Source of the DNA: Streptomyces buecherae
Lineage (GTDB): Bacteria > Actinomycetota > Actinomycetes > Streptomycetales > Streptomycetaceae
Direction of reading: 5' to 3'
Assembly (NCBI RefSeq): GCF_014295035.1
Contig: NZ_CP060404.1
Location: 5,616,001-5,680,000 of the forward strand
DNA: 64,000 nt
A program made the position numbers and the translations under genes. Below are positions 7,824-14,971 of the stretch, piece by piece. The notes under the pieces are model-generated. The model was not told where the DNA came from, did no database searches, and saw only the letters and a list, made by a program, of their open reading frames with translations. Within the stretch, counting starts at the first letter, position 1; every line of letters begins with the position of its first letter.

Positions 7824-9155
7824 TCACGCGGGGGCGGGGCAGACGAGCCGCGCCCGCTCGTAGAGGTCACGCGCTGTTTGGTTCTTCCGGTAGGGGCGGA
7901 TGCGTTCGTTCATGGCGCGCATCGCGCGATCACACTGCCCCGATTGGACCTGCGGATAGATCTCAACGGCCATTCCCCAGGTCTGGCATGCCGCTTCCAG
8001 GTGCCCGAATTCGCACTGCCGCTCGGCGAGGATGGACAGATATCGGACGCGATTCCGCTGGAGCGAATGGTGCCGCAGTTTGTCGGATTCCTGGAGTGCG
8101 TCGATCGATCCAGCGATATCGCCCAATGCGTAGCGCACCTGCCCCACGTGGTAGGCCAGGGAAGAGGGATTGTAGGAACCGAAGGTCTTGGATCGCGCCT
8201 CGGCCTTTTCCATGGCCACTTCGGCTTCGCGGAGGTAGGTGAGCGCCTTTCCCTCGTTGCCCAGGGCCGCCGCGTGCGCCTGCTGGCCCGCCAGGAAGGC
8301 CCGCATGCGGGGCCCTGCCTGCGGGGATGCCGCCGCGGCGGCGTCGGCGAGCCTCATCGCTGTCTGGCTGTGGCCCAGATCGACGGCCTGCACACTCATG
8401 CCGCGAAGGGTGGTGCAGTACGTGAGGTGGTCATCGGCGGCGCCGGCGAGTTTCAGCGCCTGTACGTAGTACCGCTGGGCCAGCCCGTTAAGCCCCTCGT
8501 CCACGGCCATGTAGCCCGTCAGATAGCAGAGGTCGGCGGCGGCCGAGAGCATCGCTTTGCGTACGGATTCCGGCGCCTCCGTGTGCAGGTACGGAGCCAC
8601 CGTGTTCACCAGGAACGCTGCTGCCATGGGGCGGGCGTGCCGACCGCCGAATTGGTCGTCCAACTCCGAGATGCGTTCGGTCATGGCCGTGACCATGTGA
8701 ACCTCGGGCATCCCTATGCGCCGCATCTGGCCCTTCCGGGCAGCCTCCATACGCCCCACGACATCGGGCCAGTCAGGAATGGCGAGGGCCGCGGAGAAGA
8801 GTCCGGCTCCCACGATGCCGCGTCGCGTAGGGCTCATGTCGTCACTGCCGAGACGTACGAGGTCCGCAACGGTGCTGGGTGCGCCGGCCTCATCGTCGGT
8901 CGGCGCGGGGAAACCCGCGTCTGCCGGGTGCACCGGCCGTCCGAGGCGGCGCGCCAAAGCCTCGACGATGAGCGGTCGGGTCTCTGTCCTCGGCATGTGG
9001 CCCTGGAGCCAGGCCCGCGCCGTCTGCGGACTGTAGGACCTGGGTGCCCCCTGTTCCGTCGCCAACCGGTTCACCTGTTGGGCGAACTGGCGCAACGTCC
9101 AGCCGGTCTCGCGGAACAACCGCTCCAGGTGCGCGTTGGGCAGGCGATCAGACAT
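7824..9155 (-). CDS. Helix-turn-helix regulator with TPR-like repeats and a Tat-like internal segment
   Basis: 443 residues from ATG 9155 (MSDRLPNAHLERLFRETG), with GAGGAG about nine bases upstream. The reading frame continues upstream to 9965, but that part is in the divergent intergenic region and is not coding. Residues ~8-75 form an HTH (TLRQFAQQVNRLATEQG, TARAWLQGHMPRTETR). A segment MSPTRRGIVGAGLFSAALAI follows at about 110-130, resembling a twin-Arg-like signal embedded in the protein, a known oddity of this actinomycete family. The C-terminal ~300 residues are helical repeats (LAQRYYVQALKLAGAADD). It probably autoregulates through the palindrome at 9188-9201. Confidence 0.78.
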   Translation of the reverse strand: MSDRLPNAHLERLFRETGWTLRQFAQQVNRLATEQGAPRSYSPQTARAWLQGHMPRTETRPLIVEALARRLGRPVHPADAGFPAPTDDEAGAPSTVADLVRLGSDDMSPTRRGIVGAGLFSAALAIPDWPDVVGRMEAARKGQMRRIGMPEVHMVTAMTERISELDDQFGGRHARPMAAAFLVNTVAPYLHTEAPESVRKAMLSAAADLCYLTGYMAVDEGLNGLAQRYYVQALKLAGAADDHLTYCTTLRGMSVQAVDLGHSQTAMRLADAAAAASPQAGPRMRAFLAGQQAHAAALGNEGKALTYLREAEVAMEKAEARSKTFGSYNPSSLAYHVGQVRYALGDIAGSIDALQESDKLRHHSLQRNRVRYLSILAERQCEFGHLEAACQTWGMAVEIYPQVQSGQCDRAMRAMNERIRPYRKNQTARDLYERARLVCPAPA

Positions 9156-9187
9156 GCCCTCAACTCCTCGTGCTGGAAGACTTTTTA

Positions 9188-9201
9188 CGGCTTTTAAGCC
9201 G
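9188..9201. promoter_or_regulatory. Palindrome upstream of the HTH regulator, possible operator
   Basis: CGGCTTTTAAGCCG has perfect six-base arms around a TT centre. It lies 33-46 bases upstream of the 9155 start codon, in the AT-richest part of a divergent intergenic region that is otherwise over 70% GC. That position would let a bound protein block transcription. The binding protein is not known; the adjacent regulator is the simplest guess. Confidence 0.4.
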
Positions 9202-9377
9202 ACGCCTTCAGTGACGGTACCGCCGAGCGTAAGCGATCGGTTGCCTAGAGCGAGATCGGAATGCGCGAGCGAGCGGCGTCCAGCCCGCTGCGGCTTTCCC
9301 CCGCCACGCACGGCGCGGAGAAGCGCCCCACGTCGCGCGTGCCATGGGCGTACCGCGCCTGGAGGAGACAGGGAGTC

Positions 9378-9776
9378 ATGGATCAACCCAGGGACAGAGT
9401 GACCCACCGGTGCGGGAGGAGATGCTCCGTGCTGACCGGGCAGCACACCGTAAGGACCGCGCTGGGCTGCGTGTTGCGGTTCTTCCTCGCGGATGCCGGG
9501 CGCGGCGCCGGGCCCGGGTGGCGGCCGGTGTCGGACTGCGCGTTCCAGCACGCCTACGAGCTGAGCCTGTTCGACCCCGTCGGCCTTGCCGCCGGTGACC
9601 TGCGGCCCAACGCGCACCGCGTCCAACTCGCCCTGGACGCGCTGACCGGTCCGGGCAGCTTCCTCTGGTCGGACGGCGCGGACGCGGCCGGGGTGATGAC
9701 GACCAACGGCAAGGCGCCCGAGGACTGTGGCCTGGGTGTGGAGGAGTGGCGTCGAGGTACGGGAGGGACGGCATGA
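9378..9776 (+). CDS. Hypothetical protein, 132 residues
   Basis: Start ATG 9378 (MDQPRDRVTHRCGRRC), with GGAGGAGACAGGGAG upstream. Not recognised. It is a soluble-looking protein with a Cys-containing basic N-terminus, a possible helix VRTALGCVLRFFLADAG, and an acidic C-terminal part. It is transcribed away from the HTH regulator at 7824-9155. Its stop overlaps the next gene's start (ATGA, 9773-9776), so the two are coupled and probably work together. No membrane segments are visible. Confidence 0.6.
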   Translation: MDQPRDRVTHRCGRRCSVLTGQHTVRTALGCVLRFFLADAGRGAGPGWRPVSDCAFQHAYELSLFDPVGLAAGDLRPNAHRVQLALDALTGPGSFLWSDGADAAGVMTTNGKAPEDCGLGVEEWRRGTGGTA

Positions 9777-10351
9777 CGGAACGGCAGGTACGCGTGAGTC
9801 TGTTGGTGTGGCGGCCACGCGACCCCGACCACCCCGGGGACCTCTCGGCGGGCTGGCCGCGCGTGTTGCAGGTCCGTACGGGCGCGGGCCCCTGGCAGGT
9901 GCCCAGTGTGTTGCTACGGCCGGGCGAACCGCTGATGGTCGCGGCGGAACGTACCGCGTACGCACTCGGCCTGACCTTGCCGAACGCCCACCGCGTACTG
10001 GCCATCGACCAGCGGGCGCCCGCGGACCGGGAGCCGGAGGAGTTGATCGTCATCGTCGACGGTGGCTGGGTGGCCGAGGGCGATGTTCGCGCGGCGGACG
10101 GACCCCGCTGCGCCTGCTCACCCGCCTGCCCGCACCAGCGGCGCTGGGCCGGTACGGACGCGCTGGCCGATGACGTGGGGTTGGCCTCGGCCCTGGGCGC
10201 GGCGGTCGCGGCGATCCCGGCGTTCATCGTGAGCGCGCCCGCAACGGGTGGCTCGACTGCCCGCCCCGCCCCCGCCGTCGACCATGAGTGGCCCGCTCGG
10301 CGCTCAGCTCCACCCGGCCGGCGCAACTCCCGGGGTGAGGAGTGCCGTTGA
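9773..10351 (+). CDS. NUDIX-like protein lacking the catalytic box
   Basis: 192 residues, coupled by ATGA to the preceding gene. The N-terminal ~130 residues thread onto a NUDIX pattern: VRVSLLVWRP, then LQVRTGAGPWQVPSVLLRPG, AAERTAYALGLTLP and a later IVIVDGGWV strand. The NUDIX box (Gx5Ex7REUxEExGU) is missing its Glu residues: the corresponding stretch is RPGEPLMVAAERTAYALGL. Hydrolysis is therefore unlikely, and a ligand-sensing role is possible. A CACSPACPHQRR segment at about 113-124 has three Cys and one His and could bind metal. The C-terminus is Pro/Arg-rich. The fold assignment is inference from pattern only. Confidence 0.55.
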   Translation: MTERQVRVSLLVWRPRDPDHPGDLSAGWPRVLQVRTGAGPWQVPSVLLRPGEPLMVAAERTAYALGLTLPNAHRVLAIDQRAPADREPEELIVIVDGGWVAEGDVRAADGPRCACSPACPHQRRWAGTDALADDVGLASALGAAVAAIPAFIVSAPATGGSTARPAPAVDHEWPARRSAPPGRRNSRGEECR

Positions 10352-10424
10352 TCGACACCTCGCGTCACCTACCGTGTCCGCGACAGACGCAAAGCACGGA
10401 CGAGACGACGAGGAGCCGCGGACC

Positions 10425-10949
10425 GTGGGCCAGGGACAGAGCCGTGAACAGAGTCGTGAACAGGGCAAGGGCGGAGACCGGGAGTACGTGAGTGCCACGC
10501 TGACGGTCGCCGCGCCCGCCGAGCGGGTGTTCGCCGTGTTGGCGGATCCGGCGACGCACGCGGCGATCGACGGCACCGGGTGGGTGCAGGAGGCCGTCGA
10601 GCGGGCGCCGCTGGCCGAGGAGGGGCAGATCTTCCGGATGGCCATGTACCACCCCAACCACCCCAACGGTGACTACCAGGTGGCCAACAAGGTCCACGTG
10701 TTCGACGCGCCGCGCGCGATCGGCTGGCTGACCGGGGAGGAGAAGGAGGACGGCCAGTTGACGTTCGGCGGCTGGTTCTGGCGGTACGACCTGGTGCCGC
10801 TGGGCCCGTCCGAGACGGAGGTGACGCTCACCTACGACTGGACCGAGGTGCCGCCGTCCATCCGGCAGTACCTGGAGTTCCCGATGTTCGGCCCGGACCA
10901 CCTCTCCAACTCGCTCAGGCACCTGGCTGACCTGGCCGTCAGCGACTGA
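10425..10949 (+). CDS. SRPBCC family protein (START-like / polyketide cyclase-type)
   Basis: 174 residues from GTG 10425, with GAGGAG ~10 bases upstream. After a Gln/Glu-rich ~20-residue head (QSREQSREQGKGG), the protein shows the SRPBCC layout: the opening strand EYVSATLTVAAPAERVFAVL, ADPATHAAIDGTG, a central GGWFWRYDLVPLGPSETEVTLTY strand pair, and the C-terminal helix HLSNSLRHLADLAV. Family members bind hydrophobic ligands in a deep cavity. The ligand here is unknown. It probably belongs to the same transcription unit as the two upstream genes (73 bp gap). Confidence 0.78.
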   Translation: MGQGQSREQSREQGKGGDREYVSATLTVAAPAERVFAVLADPATHAAIDGTGWVQEAVERAPLAEEGQIFRMAMYHPNHPNGDYQVANKVHVFDAPRAIGWLTGEEKEDGQLTFGGWFWRYDLVPLGPSETEVTLTYDWTEVPPSIRQYLEFPMFGPDHLSNSLRHLADLAVSD

Positions 10950-10977
10950 CGTCAGCACGCCGACGCTGACGCCTCCG

Positions 10978-11003
10978 CCCTGAAGGGGCCCGCCCCTTCA
11001 GGG
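10978..11003. terminator. Bidirectional terminator-like hairpin
   Basis: An 11-bp perfect stem, CCCTGAAGGGG/CCCCTTCAGGG, with a four-base loop lies between convergent genes (SRPBCC on +, membrane protein on -). There is no long T-run on either side. Confidence 0.65.
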
Positions 11004-11053
11004 CTCGCCCCCCGGGCCCGCGCCCTGCGCCCCTTCCACGGAGAACGCGGTCA

Positions 11054-12142
11054 TCAACACGCTGCGTCGGTGCTGCAATCTTTGAAGTAGTCGGGCGGCC
11101 CGAAGCTCACGAAAGTTTGCTCGGGATGCTCCGGGTATCCGTCAATGGTGAATCTCTTCTCCCCGTTCTTGATTTGCTGTGTGTGAGTTCCCTCGGCGTC
11201 CCTGTACTCCACTTCGAATACCCAGTCGCAGTCCTTCGCTCCCGACGTGACCCCCACTCGTAGGCCGCCGGGGGTGGCGCCGTTCCCCAGGTCAATCTTC
11301 TTGTAACTGAAGAACGGCTTTCCGAAATGTTTGTCGCTGCGGTCAGCGATGGTTGGATAGGGATTTTTTGACAGGTCGAACCACATGCCTTCGTAGGTGC
11401 CTGCGCCTTGCGGAGGGAAATGCAGGACGGTCTTTGCGGAAGCCGGTTCACACCTCAGGTCCTTGGCGCGCATTCCGACGATGGAAAGGCTCGCCGCCCT
11501 GTCGCTGAACAGGTCCATGAGCCAGACCCTCGTGTACGGATCGGTGCGACCTGCGGGTACGTTCAGCTTCTCCCCGCCGTGTGACGCCACGAGCTTGTTG
11601 AACCTTCTGACATCTTCTTCCTTTCCCAGGTCGGCCGTCGTGAGCGTCTCGCTTTCGGCGGGGGTGAGTGGGCGGTCCATGGTAATAACCACTCCGCCGT
11701 CAAGCCCTACTTCTTCCTCTCTGACACGTGAGGTGAAAGCAGGCCCTTCTCGGTCAATCTTTTCTTCCGCTTCTTTCGCGCGACGAGTCGTCGTTTCCGT
11801 CGAGAGGTAATCGAGTGTGTAGGGGAAGGCCCAGCCCAAAAGAGCGAGTACGGTCACGACGGCCAACGTCACCCAGATCCTCTTGCGCCTCCCGGTGGAC
11901 GGTGAGTCGGCTATTCCGGGCAATGCCACCTCGGCGATGAGGTCAGGTAGACCTCTGGCTGTGCCGCCACCGGCGGATGCGCCACGTGCCGGTGGCGAGG
12001 TTGGCTCAGGGCTGTCCGTAGTCGGGGTGGACCGAGGTGCTTCGCCTGCGACGTGGCGTCGCGCCGCCGGCGTGTCCGGCACGGGAGTTCCTGAGTCCCC
12101 TTCGCTGGCCGACTGGCTCGCTGGGGAGTCGGGGTCAGGCAT
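11054..12142 (-). CDS. Hypothetical single-pass membrane protein, 362 residues
   Basis: Start ATG 12142. Residues 1-85 are a Ser/Pro/Thr-rich cytoplasmic-type head, and 89-109 a single hydrophobic helix (WVTLAVVTVLALLGWAFPYT). The rest (~250 residues) should be extracellular: a charged helix (TTRRAKEAEEKIDREG) and then a domain with several Cys (LRCEP, KDCDW, and FKDCSTDAAC at the very end) that could form disulfides. Family not recognised. Base composition is visibly less GC-biased than its neighbours (for example 11090-11180), suggesting recent acquisition. The start codon overlaps the tail of a broken small frame upstream, implying former translational coupling. Confidence 0.75.
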   Translation of the reverse strand: MPDPDSPASQSASEGDSGTPVPDTPAARRHVAGEAPRSTPTTDSPEPTSPPARGASAGGGTARGLPDLIAEVALPGIADSPSTGRRKRIWVTLAVVTVLALLGWAFPYTLDYLSTETTTRRAKEAEEKIDREGPAFTSRVREEEVGLDGGVVITMDRPLTPAESETLTTADLGKEEDVRRFNKLVASHGGEKLNVPAGRTDPYTRVWLMDLFSDRAASLSIVGMRAKDLRCEPASAKTVLHFPPQGAGTYEGMWFDLSKNPYPTIADRSDKHFGKPFFSYKKIDLGNGATPGGLRVGVTSGAKDCDWVFEVEYRDAEGTHTQQIKNGEKRFTIDGYPEHPEQTFVSFGPPDYFKDCSTDAAC

Positions 12143-12390
12143 GCGCCCTCCCAGGGCAGAGTTGTTCGTCGGTCAAGGACCACAGCGGGACGACGGTCGA
12201 CAGCCGGCAGCGCACGTCGTCCCCGGGGACAGGCGCTGACCCCAGCGCCGCTCCCTTGCGGTGAAGGAACCACAGGCGCAGCGGGTACGGGCGGGTACGC
12301 AGGCAGGTACAGCGGGATGCTCACGAGCGCGTACAGCCGCCGCACCACCCGCATCGCCCCGTCGGCAGGGCCGGCCGCCCCCGTCGCCAT
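12135..12390 (-). pseudogene. Small gene interrupted by an apparent frameshift
   Basis: From ATG 12390 one frame reads MATGAAGPADGAMRVVRRLY, then VSIPLYLPAYP, a plausible membrane-associated start. The protein-like continuation is then found two frames over (RLWFLHRKGAALG, then DDVRCRLSTVVPLWSLTDEQ), ending at TGA 12135. The second piece has no start codon of its own after an in-frame stop. 256 bases is 3n+1, so a single-base difference near 12285-12305, inside a CGTACCCGC direct repeat, would restore one frame of ~85 residues. Its end overlaps the ATG of the downstream membrane protein by eight bases. It is either a real decay mutation or a sequencing error. Confidence 0.5.
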
Positions 12391-12816
12391 GGTCACGACG
12401 GTACCGACCCGCTCTGCGGGCTGGTGCGCGTTTCGTCAGGGGCAGTCGCCAAACTGGCCTGAACACCCGACGCCGCACCTCCGAACGCACGTGGTGTGCG
12501 TTCCATACGCCACTCACCGCGCCTGATCACCGCGCGGAACTTCGCCACCGGCCCTCCCCTTACCTCGCCCGCGCCCCGCCGTGGCATCCCCCAGGGGACC
12601 CGTCGTACCCCGGTACTACGTCCGGCCGGCCCGCAGCGGACCGCGGGCTGACGAGTGGGGGCGGCGCCGTGCCTAACGTCGGATGTGGGCCACGGGAGCA
12701 CCGGGCCCGCACGTCAGGGCGTGCGCCGACGCGCCTGCTCTGACGTGCTCCGATACGCGCGGGCCAGGCCGCGGGGTGGCCCAGCCAAGGGGCGCCGGGA
12801 TGACGGGAGCACAGCG
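12391..12816. other. Intergenic 426 bp before the ABC transporter
   Basis: This separates the divergent small gene at 12390 (-) and the ABC operon at 12817 (+), and should contain both promoters. The sequence is uniformly GC-rich. No convincing -35/-10 pair, repeat or RNA structure was found. Confidence 0.4.
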
Positions 12817-13797
12817 ATGATCAGGGCTTACGGGCTCACCAAGCGGTACGGCGAGAAGACCGTCGTGCGGGACCTGACCTTCACCGTGCGGCCGGGCATG
12901 GTCACCGGGTTCCTCGGCCCGAACGGCGCCGGCAAGTCGACGACGATGCGGATGCTGCTCGGGCTCGACGCCCCCACCAGCGGCCGGTCCACGATCGGCG
13001 ACCGCGCGTACGCCAGCCACCCCGCGCCGCTACGTCAGGTCGGCGCGCTGCTCGAAGCCCGCTCCATCCACCCCGGCCGCACGGCCAGAGCGCACCTCCA
13101 GGCCCTCGCGCACACCCACGGCATACCGCGCCGCCAGGTGGACGCGGTCATCGACCGGGTGGGGCTCGGCGAGGCGGCCGACCGGCGGGTCAAGGGGTTC
13201 AGCCTCGGAATGGGGCAGCGGCTCGGCATCGCCGCCGCGCTGCTCGCCGACCCGGCCACGGTCATCCTGGACGAGCCGGTCAACGGGCTCGACCCGGAGG
13301 GCGTGCTATGGATACGCAACCTGCTCAAGTCCCTCGCGGCCGAAGGCCGTACGGTCTTCGTCTCCTCGCACCTGATGAGTGAGATGGCGGTCACCGCGGA
13401 GCATCTGATCATCATCGGACGCGGCCGGCTGCTCGCCGACACCACGGTGGAGCGGTTCGTGCGCGACGCGGGGCTCGGGGAGATCACGGTCGTCTCGCCG
13501 GAGGCGGACCGGCTACGGGCCCTGCTCGCGGGCCCCGACGTGCGGATCGAGGCGGCCGACGGCCGCCCGGACACGTTGCGGGTCACCGGCGCCGACGGCG
13601 AGCGCATCGGCCGCACCGCGGCGGCACACGGCATACCCGTCTTCGAACTCACGCCGCGCCGCGCCTCGTTGGAGGAGGCGTTCATGGAGCTGACGCGGGA
13701 CGCGGTGGAGTACGTGGCCCACGACGACGACCCGACCACCCCTCAGCCCACCCCCACCTCACAGCACGCCACCGCGTCCCAAGGAGCCGCCACGTGA
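12817..13797 (+). CDS. ABC transporter ATP-binding protein (DrrA/BcrA-like)
   Basis: 326 residues from ATG 12817, chosen because the conserved N-terminus MIRAYGLTKRYGEKTVVRDL begins there. Walker A is GPNGAGKST (34-42). The signature is FSLGMGQRLG, Walker B is ATVILDEPVNGLDPEG, and the H-loop is VFVSSHLMSEM. The C-terminal extension after ~220 is typical of drug-export or lantibiotic-immunity type ATPases. Its stop overlaps the permease start (GTGA 13794-13797), so the two make one exporter. The substrate is unknown; a drug, peptide or lipid is likely. The two-component system just downstream is a common partner of such exporters. Confidence 0.92.
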   Translation: MIRAYGLTKRYGEKTVVRDLTFTVRPGMVTGFLGPNGAGKSTTMRMLLGLDAPTSGRSTIGDRAYASHPAPLRQVGALLEARSIHPGRTARAHLQALAHTHGIPRRQVDAVIDRVGLGEAADRRVKGFSLGMGQRLGIAAALLADPATVILDEPVNGLDPEGVLWIRNLLKSLAAEGRTVFVSSHLMSEMAVTAEHLIIIGRGRLLADTTVERFVRDAGLGEITVVSPEADRLRALLAGPDVRIEAADGRPDTLRVTGADGERIGRTAAAHGIPVFELTPRRASLEEAFMELTRDAVEYVAHDDDPTTPQPTPTSQHATASQGAAT

Positions 13798-14675
13798 CCG
13801 GCCGACCCGACGACCTCGTCACCCAGTCCCAGCAGGGCCAGCCCCGGCAGCAGCGCCAGCCCCGGCGGCGGAGCGCGGGCTCGCCCACGGTCGCCGTGGC
13901 CGGCCCGCCCGTCGACTACCGGGTCACCTGGCCGCGCGTGGTCCGCTCGGAGTGGGCCAAGCTGTGGTCACTGCGCTCGACCTGGAGCATCCTCGCCGCC
14001 ACCCTGCTGGTGACCGCCGGCCTCGGCGCGGTGGTCGCGGGGACGTACCAGAGCGGTGACGGCGACGGCATCGAGCCCGTCGAACTCACGCTACTGGGCA
14101 CGCAGTTCGGGCAGATCCTGCTCGCCGTGCTCGGCGTGCTGGTGACCGCCGGGGAGTACGCGTCCGGCATGATCCGGGCCTCCCTCACCGCCGTGCCGCG
14201 CCGGCTGCCCGTGCTGTGGGCCAAGGCGGTCGTCTTCGGCAGTGTGGCCCTCGCGGTCATGTTCGCGACCGTCTTCCTCACCTTCCCCCTGGCCCAGGTC
14301 TTCCTGTCCGGCACGGACATGGCGGCGGGCCTCGGCGATCCCGGCGTGGCGCGGGCGCTGTGCGGGGCGGCGGTGGGCATCGCCCTCCTCGGCCTGCTGT
14401 GCCTGGGGCTCGGCGCGCTGCTGCGCAGCGTTCCGGCGGCGATCGGCGCGTACATAGGGGCGGTGCTCGTGCTGCCCGAGGTGGTCGGGCTGCTGCCGTA
14501 CGACGTGGTGGACGACATCGTCGCCTGCCTGCCGAGCAAGGCGGCGCAGGCCCTGATGATGGTGGACCCAGGCCCCGACATGCTGGCCCCGGGCCCGGCC
14601 CTGTTCGCCCTGTGTTGCTCGGTCGCGGCGACGTTGGCGGTGGCGGCGCTGTTCCTGCGCCGCCGGGACGTGTGA
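13794..14675 (+). CDS. ABC transporter permease
   Basis: 293 residues from GTG 13794. A Gln-rich head of ~40 residues (QSQQGQPRQQRQPRRR) precedes six predicted membrane segments, for example STWSILAATLLVTAGLGAVV, FGQILLAVLGVLVTAGEYAS, AVGIALLGLLCLGLGALL and a final AATLAVAALFL. This is the ABC-2 family layout (YASGMIRASLTAVPRR loop). It forms the membrane half of the exporter with the ATPase encoded immediately upstream. It is followed by a ~300 bp repeat-rich gap and a two-component system on the same strand, so joint regulation is plausible. Confidence 0.88.
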   Translation: MTGRPDDLVTQSQQGQPRQQRQPRRRSAGSPTVAVAGPPVDYRVTWPRVVRSEWAKLWSLRSTWSILAATLLVTAGLGAVVAGTYQSGDGDGIEPVELTLLGTQFGQILLAVLGVLVTAGEYASGMIRASLTAVPRRLPVLWAKAVVFGSVALAVMFATVFLTFPLAQVFLSGTDMAAGLGDPGVARALCGAAVGIALLGLLCLGLGALLRSVPAAIGAYIGAVLVLPEVVGLLPYDVVDDIVACLPSKAAQALMMVDPGPDMLAPGPALFALCCSVAATLAVAALFLRRRDV

Positions 14676-14840
14676 GCGACGGGCCCGGCCGGCGCGCGGG
14701 GCGGGCGCGTGACGCCGGACGTGCGCCCACCCGCGGGGCGGGCGGCCGGTGCGCGGGGTACGAGGATGGTGCCGGGTGGGCGGCGCGTACGGGCGGCCCG
14801 CCCGACACCCTGCCGGCCGAAGCAGGCTCGGCATGGGGCC

Positions 14841-14944
14841 GGCCGACGTGGGGCCGGCGCGGGGGCTGGCCGACGTGGGGCCGGCGCGGGGCCGGGTGAA
14901 GCAGGGCCGGTACGGGGTCGGCCGACGTGAGGCCGGCACGGGGG
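14841..14944. repeat. Three copies of a 25-base GC repeat
   Basis: Units beginning GGCCGACGTGGGGCCGGCGC start at 14841 and 14868 (27-base period), and a degenerate copy starts at 14920. They fill the gap between the ABC permease stop and the sensor-kinase start, ending ~27 bases before its ATG. They could be slippage products or binding sites. Confidence 0.6.
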
Positions 14945-14971
14945 AGAGCGACGAACGAGGGGTGGGCGGGG

